From G963664835 sp965220775 (GTDB taxonomy: Bacteria > Chloroflexota > UBA6077 > FW602-bin22 > JBCLEL01), in NCBI GenBank assembly GCA_965220775.1, contig OZ244845.1, positions 744,001 to 808,000 on the forward strand: 64,000 bases of DNA. Direction: 5' to 3'. The notes under the pieces were generated by a model. It was not told the DNA's origin and did no database searches. It saw nothing but the letters and a program-made list of their open reading frames with translations. Below are positions 9,590 through 17,225 of this stretch, one piece after another. The position numbers and the translations under genes are program-made. Numbering within the stretch: position 1 is the first letter of the stretch; every line of letters begins with the position of its first letter.

Positions 9590-11090
9590 TTAATGTAGCG
9601 CGGGGGCGTGTCCTCCGCCCACCGGGTACGTGCGGTTTGGGCAACACATTTCAGTAGACCGATGGTCGATGGCGGAATGAGAAAATGTAGTGCGGGGGCT
9701 TGTCCCCCGCTGGGGCGGAGGAGGGGCGTGGCAGAATCCGCGGTGCCAATTCGCCGTGCCAAGCCACAACTCCAGCTTTTCATACCTTGGGCGTGCCGGT
9801 TCCAACCGGCATGAGCGATTAATACGAAAATGCGCTCAAACGGCTTTCGAGTGCGCCAGCGGCCCCCCAATTCGTCATTCCGGCGAAGGCCGGAATCCAG
9901 AGGGGAGGTGCGGGTTGTGGCAATGACGCTAGAACTCTCCCACCAACCAATGCACCCTATTTTCATACCTTCGTGTGCCGGCACCAGCCGGCATGCGCGA
10001 TTGCTATGAAAGCATGTCCCGGACCCCGATCCGTGATAGACCGCTGCGGCAGCCTCTCATTCGCCATTCGCGGCATCCCTTCGCCATTCGCGGCATCCCT
10101 TCGCCATTCGCGACATCCCTTCGTCAATCCGGCCCCCCATTCGTCATTCCGGCGAAGGCCGGAATCCAGAGGGAAGGGTGGCACCAACCACGCCCAAACA
10201 CCTCCAACGACCAGGCCTCATTTTCATACCTTCGTGTGCCGGCACCAGCCGGCATGGACGATCGGTACGAAAATAGTTATCCGCTGCCACCGAATTCGTC
10301 ATTCCGGCGAAGGCCGGAATCCAGAGGGGAAGGGTGGCACCAACCACACCCAAACACCTCCAACGACCAGGTCTCATTTTCATACCTTGGTGTGCCGGCA
10401 CCAGCCGGCATGCGCGATTGCCATGAAAGAATGTCCCGGACTCCGATCCGTGATAGACCGCTGCGGCATCCCTTCGCCATTCGCGGCATCCCTTCGCCAT
10501 TCGCGACATCCCTTCGTCAATCCGGCCCCCCATTCGTCATTCCGGCGAAGGCCGGAATCCAGAGGGGAAGGGTGGCACCAACCACACCCAAACACTTCCA
10601 ACGACCAGGCCTCATTTTCATACCTTCGTGTGCCGGCGCCAGCCGGCATGCGCGATTGCCATGAAAGAATGTCCCGGACCTCGATCCGGGATAGACCGCT
10701 GCGGCAGCCTCTCATTCGCCATTCGCGGCATCCCTTCGTCAATCCGACCCCCCAATCGTCATTCCGGCGAAGGCCGGAATCCAGAGGGGAAGGGTGGCAC
10801 CAACCACACCCAAACACCTCCAACGACCAAGCCTCGATTTCATACCTTGGTGCGCCGGCGCCAGCCGGCATGGACGATCGGTACGAAAATAGACTCCCGC
10901 CACCCGTCTCGTCATTCCAGCGAAAGCTGGAATCCAGAAGGGGAGGTGTGGGTGACCGGGATGAGGATGTGGACGATGGCGCGGCGCCGGTTGGTAGGAA
11001 CGCGGCGGCGTGTCTGCTGGGCCCTTGGCTGGGGACAAGCCCCAGCGCTACATTTCTCCCGCTCCATCGCGGCATGCAAATTCACGGTTC
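9590..11090 (+). repeat. Mosaic of three interspersed hairpin repeats (REP-like), no gene
   Basis: Three short palindromic modules alternate here. Module C (CGTCATTCCGGCGAAGGCCG, continuing to GGAATCCAG) starts at 9873, 10142, 10297, 10535, 10757 and, diverged, 10910. Module B (GTGCCGGCACCAGCCGGCAT) lies near 9974, 10236, 10392, 10632 and 10852, with a variant near 9792. Module A (ATGTCCCGGACTCCGATCCG and similar) follows several B copies. Together they form composite units of roughly 120-240 bp. A further palindrome, GCGGGGGCTTGTCCCCCGC, lies near 9692-9710. Open frames across the region are by-products of the repeats. The same modules recur at 13.9-14.7 kb and 57.6-58.05 kb. Confidence 0.85.
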
Positions 11091-11102
11091 GGGGAATATA
11101 GG

Positions 11103-12716
11103 ATGGCCGGCATGACCGGCCCACCTGCCGGCGGTCCCAACTCCGCCGGCCGACCCTCATCGCGAATCACCGGGCCGGCCATCATTCTGGTCCTGGCGTT
11201 CGTCAGCAGCCGGCTGACCGGCCTGCTGCGCGACATCGCCATCAGCTATCAGTTCGGCACCGGCCGGGAGCTGGACGCCTACCTCGCTGCCATACGCCTG
11301 CCGGACCTCGTTTTCCAGGTAGCCGCCGGCGGCGCCGTCGCGGCCGCGTTCATTCCCATCTACAGCGGCTACCTCGTCGACGACCGGCTGGCCGAGGCGC
11401 GCCGGCTGCTTTCCGCCATATTCAACCTGGTCGTCGCCGGCCTGATACCGGTCCTGGTCGTCGTCTGGATCGCGGCGCCGAATCTCATCGCCCTGATCGC
11501 GCCGGGATTCGAGCCTGAGACCCACGATCTATCTTGGCGGCTGGCGAGGATCCTGATAGTATCCCCGCTCCTTTTCACCCTCGGCTGCTTCGCCACCAGC
11601 GCGCTGAACGCCCATCGGCGCTTCGCGGCTGCGGCGGTGGCGCCGACCATGTACAACCTCGGGTTGATCTTTGGGGCTCTGGTCCTGTCCCGCTGGCTCG
11701 GCATCTACGGCCTGGCTTGGGGAGCGGTACTGGGCGCGGTCCTCTACTTGGCCGTCCAGGTACCGGGTGCCGCCCGGCTGGGCGCGCGAATCGACCTGGG
11801 CGTCGGCCTCGCTCACCAGGGTCTTGGCCGGCTACTCAAGCTGATGGTTCCCCGGACGCTTGCGCTGGGAGCCGCCCAGGTGAACTTCGTCGTCGTTCTG
11901 GCGCTCGCGTCACCGATTGCCGGCGCCGTCTCCGCGCTCAACTACGCCTGGCTGTTGACGATGATACCGCTGGGAGTCTTTGCCATGGCGATCTCCACCG
12001 CCGCGTTTCCACGATTGGCCAGCGAAACCGCGGCCGGCGACGAGGCGGCGTCCGAGCGCACGGCCGGCCAGGTGCTGGGCGTCATTCTCTACCTGGTCAT
12101 TCCCTCGACGTTCGGGCTGATCGTCGTAGCCGAACCGCTAGTCGCCCTCCTATTCCAACGCGGCGCCTTCGATCAGGCTTCGGCGGCCGCCACCTCGGTC
12201 GCGTTGCAGGTCTACGCCGTTGGACTGCTTGGCATGGGAGCCACCGAGATACTTGCCCGGCTGTTCTATGCCAGGCAGCAGGCGCGCCGGCCGCTGATTG
12301 CGGCTGCCACCGGCATGATCGTCAACGCCGGCTTGGCTTTGGCCTTGGTGGGACCGTTCGGTTCGGCCGGCCTGGCCGGTGCCGTATCGGTCGCGTCGCT
12401 GGTCGAGGCGGCCTGTCTCGCGGCGATGATAAAGAGGCAGGGCTCCGCGTTGATCGGGGCCGGCCTGCTCTGGCGGATGATTCGGATGCTCGTCGCGTCG
12501 ATTGCGATGGCCGCGCTGGTCTGGGTGGTTCTGGCACTGATGAGAGGTTTTCTCGGAACGAGCCTGCTCGAGCTGCTGATCCAGGTTGCGGTCGCCCTCC
12601 TCGTCGGAGTTGCGGGCTACCTGCTGTTCACCACCCTGGCCGGCCTGCGCGAGGCGCAACATCTGCGCCGCCTGGTGGCTGAGAGGATAGCGACGAAAGT
12701 AAGTGTTCAGATTTAG
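11103..12716 (+). CDS. murJ: Lipid II flippase MurJ (MviN family)
   Basis: A 537-residue polytopic membrane protein with about 14 hydrophobic helices and MurJ hallmarks: the first loop (SSRLTGLLRDIAISYQFGTG), the alanine-rich second helix (AAGGAVAAAFIPIY) and FQRGAFD in the middle. MurJ flips undecaprenyl-pyrophosphate-linked peptidoglycan precursor across the cytoplasmic membrane. I place the start at the ATG at 11103, because everything upstream in frame is translated hairpin repeat. The last five codons and the TAG stop are supplied by the left end of the inserted element beginning at 12699. Excising that element with one target copy would give an ending of I-A-T-K-L-stop. This is a clear family call. 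Confidence 0.93.
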   Translation: MAGMTGPPAGGPNSAGRPSSRITGPAIILVLAFVSSRLTGLLRDIAISYQFGTGRELDAYLAAIRLPDLVFQVAAGGAVAAAFIPIYSGYLVDDRLAEARRLLSAIFNLVVAGLIPVLVVVWIAAPNLIALIAPGFEPETHDLSWRLARILIVSPLLFTLGCFATSALNAHRRFAAAAVAPTMYNLGLIFGALVLSRWLGIYGLAWGAVLGAVLYLAVQVPGAARLGARIDLGVGLAHQGLGRLLKLMVPRTLALGAAQVNFVVVLALASPIAGAVSALNYAWLLTMIPLGVFAMAISTAAFPRLASETAAGDEAASERTAGQVLGVILYLVIPSTFGLIVVAEPLVALLFQRGAFDQASAAATSVALQVYAVGLLGMGATEILARLFYARQQARRPLIAAATGMIVNAGLALALVGPFGSAGLAGAVSVASLVEAACLAAMIKRQGSALIGAGLLWRMIRMLVASIAMAALVWVVLALMRGFLGTSLLELLIQVAVALLVGVAGYLLFTTLAGLREAQHLRRLVAERIATKVSVQI

Positions 12717-13132
12717 GGGTACCTGCTCCCTTTGGACATGATATGGCACCGATCAGGGACTACCGCAGCCGAGCACTTCTTATCCGCGGAAGCAAGGAAC
12801 GGGTTGCAAGGGCGATCCGCCTCAGGCGGATGACGGGGGATGTGGGGGTGTCCCCCACAACAATATTCCCCCTTCTCTTGGCCAAGAGAAGGGGGCAAGG
12901 TCGAAGACTACGCAAGGCGAGGGGATGAGATCGAACGGTACTTTGATTTACGCATTGGCGGGCTGGAAATCACTCCTTCACCGATAAGTGAGGTCCGGAA
13001 TGACGAACAGACCATTCGAGTTCGGGAGCATGGCAGATAGCGATAGAGCCAAGTGTGAACTGCAAGGGCGGTGTCAACACTTCGAAACACATCCCAGTCC
13101 TACAAGTCGCCCGCCCAATTCTGACCAGTTAC
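12699..13132 (+). mobile_element. Non-autonomous transposon-like element 1 (434 bp, 8-bp target duplication)
   Basis: The left end reads GTAAGTGTTCAGATTTAGGG. The right end, reverse-complemented, reads GTAACTGGTCAGAATTGGGC. The flanks are CGACGAAA (12691-12698) and CGACGAAG (13133-13140), an 8-bp target duplication with one mismatch. No transposase is encoded. The interior holds GTGGGGGTGTCCCCCAC and a perfect 28-bp palindrome at 12868-12895. Removing the element plus one flank copy restores murJ reading I-A-T-K-L-stop, with its TGA overlapping the pyrE stop, so insertion was at the convergent murJ/pyrE junction. GTAA ends and 8-bp duplications fit the IS66 family. That affiliation is inference. 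Confidence 0.8.
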
Positions 13133-13140
13133 CGACGAAG

Positions 13141-13860
13141 CTATGACTCGTGTCTTCGCCTCTCTTCCAAGTACTGCATCGAACGGTCGTACCACGTCAC
13201 GTGGATCAGGCCGGTCTCATAGTAGTAGGTCAGCATCGTCCTCAGCTTGAGAATGGGGATGAGGTTGTAGCCGCGATGACTTAGCCGCTCGGCTGCGTCG
13301 GAGGAACGGTCGACGAGAACGACCGCGTCTCGCACCTCCATGTTGAACTCCTCGAGCATCGCCGCCGTCCGCAGAACGCTTCCACCCTGACTGATCAGGT
13401 CGTCGATGATCAGAACCACCTGACCGGGCCGATAGCTGCCCTCGATCTCATGCCCCTTGCTTCCCAATCCAGCCGGCCGGACGTAGACCATCGGCACCTC
13501 GGTCAGCAGCGAGAACGCCGTGGCCAGGTGCAATCCACCGAAGGGAACGCCGGCCACCAGGCTGAATGGAGATACCCTCGGCCTCCGGCGCGACTGGGCC
13601 GCCTTGACTTCCTGCTCGATCAGCCGGGCGATGCGTTGGAGGACCGCCGGCTCCGATATGAGCTTGCGGGGATTGACGTAGACCGGTGAGTTCTTCGTCG
13701 TCTCGGTCAGACTGAAATCGCCGAAGCTTATCGCTCCGACGTCGAACAGGGCGCGGGCCAGCCATAAGCTGGTTTCGTCGCGGTCGTCAAACAACTGGCA
13801 GCTCCGTTGGAGTGGTTCGGCCGGGGAGAAGGGGTTGGCTGATTCTAACATGCCGGCCAC
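13141..13860 (-). CDS. pyrE: Orotate phosphoribosyltransferase
   Basis: A 239-residue type I phosphoribosyltransferase. It makes orotidine 5'-phosphate from orotate and PRPP in de novo pyrimidine synthesis. The PRPP motif is IIDDLISQGGS (residues 151-161), with Ser-Gln in place of the more common Thr-Thr before GG. The flexible-loop region S-K-G-H-E-I-E-G-S (134-142) and the N-terminal SPVYVNPRKLIS stretch match the family. The protein is slightly longer than usual because of short N- and C-terminal extensions. It converges on murJ. Element 1 lies between their 3' ends and element 2 begins 25 bp upstream of its start, so its promoter may now lie inside element 2. Confidence 0.9.
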   Translation of the reverse strand: MAGMLESANPFSPAEPLQRSCQLFDDRDETSLWLARALFDVGAISFGDFSLTETTKNSPVYVNPRKLISEPAVLQRIARLIEQEVKAAQSRRRPRVSPFSLVAGVPFGGLHLATAFSLLTEVPMVYVRPAGLGSKGHEIEGSYRPGQVVLIIDDLISQGGSVLRTAAMLEEFNMEVRDAVVLVDRSSDAAERLSHRGYNLIPILKLRTMLTYYYETGLIHVTWYDRSMQYLEERRRHES

Positions 13861-13885
13861 ATATGGAAAGCTGGCGAGGGTTTGC

Positions 13886-14733
13886 GTAACTGTTCAGACC
13901 TAGGGGGACCAGTCTCGTGAGCGCCATTGGTACGAGAATAGATCCCCACTCTCGTCATTCGTACGAAAGCATGTCCCGGACTCCGATCCGGGATGTCCCC
14001 TCCAATCAACCTCGATGCCGGCTCTCCACCGGCGAATCCTGCCGAATTGTAGACCGATGGCCGAGGGCGGAATGAGAAAATGTAGCGCGGGGGCTTGTCC
14101 CCCGCAGGGGTCGGGGTGGGGCGTGGCAGAATCTGCCGTGCCGATTCGCTGTACAAAACCACAACCCGTGATTTTTCATACCTCCGTGTGCCGGCGCCAG
14201 CCGGCACGAGCGATTGCTATGAAAGCATGTCCCGGACCCCGATCCGGGATGTCCCCTCCAATCAACCTCGACGCCGGCTCTCCACCGGCGAAACGTGCCG
14301 AATTGTAGACCGGTGGCCGATGGCGGAATGAGAAAATGTAGCGCGGTCGAAGACTTCGCGAGGCGAGGGGCTTGTCCCCCGCTGGGGTCGGGGTGGGGCG
14401 TGGCAGAATCCGCCGTGCCGATTCGCTGTACCAAACCACAACCCGTGATTTTTCATACCTCCGTGTGCCGGCGCCAGCCGGGATGAGCGATTGGTACGAA
14501 AGCATGTCCCGGACTCCGATCCGGGATAGACTCCCGCCACTCATTTCGTCATTCCCGCGATCAAAAGCATGCCCCGTACCCCGATACGGGGCTGGAATCC
14601 AGACGGGGAGGGGCGGCCGGCGCACCCGTGCCACATTGAGTCGCTATAGGCTGTTCCGCCACAACCTACGGTCCTTGTTCGAACACAATTTGCAAACGCG
14701 CAGCACAAATTACGCTCAAATCTGAACAGTTAC
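13886..14733 (+). mobile_element. Non-autonomous transposon-like element 2 (848 bp, carries hairpin repeats)
   Basis: The left end is GTAACTGTTCAGACCTAGGG. The reverse-complemented right end is GTAACTGTTCAGATTTGAGC, identical over the first 13 bases. The flanks are GGGTTTGC (13878-13885) and GGGTTTGG (14734-14741), a target duplication matching 7 of 8. The interior contains no gene. It is a tandem of about 256-bp units (the same phrase starts at 14015 and 14271) built from the hairpin modules seen at 9.6-11 kb. Near 14345 one unit carries an extra GTCGAAGACTTCGCGAGGCG phrase that also occurs inside element 1. The module C copy at about 14549-14602 has a second hairpin nested in its loop. Confidence 0.78.
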
Positions 14734-14841
14734 GGGTTTGGACATCAATCGACACCGCCTCAATGTGGCCGGGGCGCTTGCGGCCGAGTACTCCGCCGGG
14801 TCCGTCATTCTAGAATATTTCCGGTATATCCGAACAAATGT

Positions 14842-14870
14842 TTGCTAACCGTGAAACAGCGTGATATCAT
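14842..14870 (+). promoter_or_regulatory. Sigma-70-type promoter upstream of the collar-domain gene
   Basis: TTGCTA (14842-14847), a 17-bp spacer and TATCAT (14865-14870) match the housekeeping consensus at 4/6 and 5/6. The region 14734-15054 has no other gene. The promoter implies a leader of about 180 nt before the collar-domain ORF. Confidence 0.6.
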
Positions 14871-15054
14871 GAGCCGAACATCCGATCTATATGGGTGCTG
14901 AACTAAATACATCCCCATCCGCAGGTATACGTCGGTACGGCTTCACACGGTGATGCCGGGGAAGGAAGGAGTCGGATGGGATGGAAGACGCACGGTAGAG
15001 ATTGGATGTGCACAAGGCTAAGTACTAGAGTAACAACCATTAGGAGAATTAGAT

Positions 15055-16041
15055 ATGACTGAATCAACTGGACAAACTGGAACAGAAGAGTCGACCGGTA
15101 CCGCTCAGGCTGCACCACCGCCGTTTCACGTGCCGGATGGTTCCACCTGTGTCGCCGATTGCGACGATGCGCCGCTGGGATGGTCGACGCCAACAGTAGG
15201 CGCGACTAATCTGCCGACAGGGGCGCAGGGCGGCGGAGGAGACATGATCGGCTGCTGGCAAGTGGCGCAGACGTCAGACCCGCATGGCGATTCGGCGACC
15301 TCCGGCGACGAAGAGATAATGCAGCTCTACGTGTCCGCCGACGGCAGCGGAAGCAACGAGGGCCTCTGGTTCCGAGTCCGCGATGGATCGTTCACCAGCT
15401 GGACGAGCCTGAGCCGTACGGGCACACTTACAGGCGTGATCATCGACTTCGCCGGCTCCAGCGCGCCGGCTGGCTATCTTGTCTGCGATGGCTCTGCCGT
15501 CTCGCGCGACACATACGTGGCCTTGTTCGCTGCCATCGGAACCGCCTGGGGCCCCGGGGATGGGAGTGCCACGTTCAACCTGCCGAACCTGCAAGGCCGT
15601 TTCCGTTGGGGCGCCGGCGGCGTTCATAACGTTGGCAACGTCGGCGGCGAGGAAGAGGTCGCGCTGAATACCTCGCACATGCCCGTGCACTCGCATAGCG
15701 ACGGATCATTGGCAACCACCTCCGGCGGCAGCCATAGCCACAGCGCCGGGAGCTACGCCGCGGCCAGCGCGGGTAGCCATGTCCACGGTAACAAGCAGTA
15801 CGCCGGCGGCAACTCAGGCGGGGCGGAGTATGACATCGCAAAGCAAAGGAGGAACTCAACGTCATACGCGATTCAGAACACTGAGTCGGCCGGAAGCCAT
15901 ACGCACGCGATCACCGGCTACTCTTCGTCTGCCGGCAGCCACTCGCACGGTGTCACCGGCAGCACCGGCTCGCGCGGCAGCGGCCAACCTCACGACAACA
16001 TCCCCCCATACGCGTCGGTCCTTGCGTGCATCAAAACGTAA
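15055..16041 (+). CDS. Phage tail collar-domain protein with His-rich C-terminal repeats
   Basis: A 328-residue protein. The N-terminal 60 residues are Thr/Gly/Gln-rich. About residues 140-185 form a tail-collar domain (AGYLVCDGSAVSRDTYVALF, then GDGSATFNLPNLQGRFRWG) as in phage T4 gp12-type fibres and microcystin-dependent protein MdpB. After this come regularly spaced His pairs (HSHS, HSHS, HVHG, HTHA, HSHG) resembling the metal-binding fibre tip, ending in NIPPYASVLACIKT, the usual C-terminus of such proteins. There is no signal peptide. AGGAG lies 9 bases before the ATG. The gene has its own promoter and terminator and no phage gene nearby, so it is either a domesticated tail tip or a surface adhesin. 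Confidence 0.8.
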   Translation: MTESTGQTGTEESTGTAQAAPPPFHVPDGSTCVADCDDAPLGWSTPTVGATNLPTGAQGGGGDMIGCWQVAQTSDPHGDSATSGDEEIMQLYVSADGSGSNEGLWFRVRDGSFTSWTSLSRTGTLTGVIIDFAGSSAPAGYLVCDGSAVSRDTYVALFAAIGTAWGPGDGSATFNLPNLQGRFRWGAGGVHNVGNVGGEEEVALNTSHMPVHSHSDGSLATTSGGSHSHSAGSYAAASAGSHVHGNKQYAGGNSGGAEYDIAKQRRNSTSYAIQNTESAGSHTHAITGYSSSAGSHSHGVTGSTGSRGSGQPHDNIPPYASVLACIKT

Positions 16042-16102
16042 CGGAGTAGATATGCAAGAGACAATGGACTAACTGGAGACGACACTCTCCCAGGCGGTCC
16101 GA

Positions 16103-16139
16103 AGGCCGGCCAGGCACTGCTTCGCCGGCCTATGTTTTT
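16103..16139 (+). terminator. Rho-independent terminator after the collar-domain gene
   Basis: AGGCCGGC (16103-16110) pairs with GCCGGCCT (16124-16131), and a T-rich run follows (16131-16139). It lies about 60 bp after the stop codon, and the next gene is on the opposite strand. Confidence 0.65.
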
Positions 16140-16220
16140 GCAAAACAAATCAGGTCGCGACGGCTGGTTCTAGAATGCCCGCCATATCCGGAAACCTGGA
16201 AATGACTTCGACGCCCGGCG

Positions 16221-17162
16221 CTAGCTGGCCGGCGCGCCCGGCCGGCCGCGTCGGAACAGTCCCCGGCGCGACCCGTAGTACAGATACTCCTGGGCCCAGC
16301 CGGCCGTTTCGCCGAACCTTGCCTGGAAAAGCCTGACGACGCGCTCATAAGTCTTTGGCGTGAGGGTCTTTGTGGTGATCTCGCCGGGGAAGATCCGGCG
16401 GGCGAGGTTCCAGGTGTGGACGTCGATCGGCACCGCCCCATCTTGGCCGAGGCCGAACAGGCATATCCAATCGGCGGTCGCCGGCCCGACCGAAGGCAGC
16501 TTGATCAGCTCCGCTTTCGTTTGCCAATAGTCCAGACCCTCGAGCCCGCCGGCCAGCGCCTCCGGATGCCTTTGGAGATGGCGCGCAAGGCGAATCAGGT
16601 TGGCGGCCCGGTAGTCGAGCCGGCAATCCATCGCCAATGTCCGCTCATCGGCCTCGGCCAGGGCGTCGATCGTCGGGAAGTCGTGCATGGGCACCCCATC
16701 GATTACCGCAATTGGCGTGCCATACTCGCGGCACATCAGGTCCACCGACTCGACGATTGCGAGGAAGGTATTGCCGGCCGAGATGCAGAAGCTCAGGGCG
16801 ACCTCGAGCGGATCCTGCTTCAACAGGCGCAGGCCCCGAAAGGCCGTGCGCGCCGAGTCGAGATAGGGATCGCGGCCGGCCATCGCCCGGTCCCAGGCCG
16901 GCAGATCGAATTCCAGCCGGAGGTAGTCTGCCAATGACGCCGCCGGCTGGGCCGGCCAGCTCTTGAACTGAATTTCTTCGCCCTGCTGCCGGATCGACCA
17001 GGCCGCGCCGCCAAAAATCCCCTGCCAGTCCCCCGACATGCTTTGGCTCCAGCGAAACGCCTGTCCACAGGTCAGGGTGTGCTCCAAATCCAGCTCGCCC
17101 TGTCTTAACGGCAGCGTCTCCGCCGGCAGGTCGTCCCCCAACAAAGCTGGTGCGGCAGTCAA
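16221..17162 (-). CDS. OGG1-like DNA glycosylase lacking the usual catalytic lysine
   Basis: A 313-residue protein with the two-part architecture of 8-oxoguanine glycosylase OGG1: an N-terminal beta domain (GQAFRW at 33-38) and a helix-hairpin-helix-GPD domain. The hairpin is LPSVGPATAD (222-231) and the conserved aspartate lies in VPIDVHTW (D247). In OGG1 the hairpin reads G-V-G-T-K-V-A-D, and its lysine attacks the sugar and gives lyase activity. Here that position is Ala228. The catalytic aspartate is kept, so base excision without beta-elimination, as in AlkA, is plausible. Substrate is inferred. Its end faces the collar-gene terminator. Upstream on the same strand is acs, with a gap of about 60 bp. 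Confidence 0.85.
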   Translation of the reverse strand: MTAAPALLGDDLPAETLPLRQGELDLEHTLTCGQAFRWSQSMSGDWQGIFGGAAWSIRQQGEEIQFKSWPAQPAASLADYLRLEFDLPAWDRAMAGRDPYLDSARTAFRGLRLLKQDPLEVALSFCISAGNTFLAIVESVDLMCREYGTPIAVIDGVPMHDFPTIDALAEADERTLAMDCRLDYRAANLIRLARHLQRHPEALAGGLEGLDYWQTKAELIKLPSVGPATADWICLFGLGQDGAVPIDVHTWNLARRIFPGEITTKTLTPKTYERVVRLFQARFGETAGWAQEYLYYGSRRGLFRRGRPGAPAS

Positions 17163-17225
17163 TCGCTCATCGACCTCGTTCGGGCCGCCAGGCGGTCGAG
17201 CCCAGTAGGCGCCTCGCTTCTGAGT

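Noticed and set aside
9870..10940. Regularly spaced repeats that could suggest a CRISPR array
   Set aside because: The intervening stretches are themselves repeats, spacing is uneven (about 120-240 bp) and no cas gene is near. These are REP-like hairpins.
9973..11115. Long plus-strand frame through the repeat mosaic
   Set aside because: The product is a periodic translation of hairpin repeats. The murJ frame that it overlaps is the real gene.
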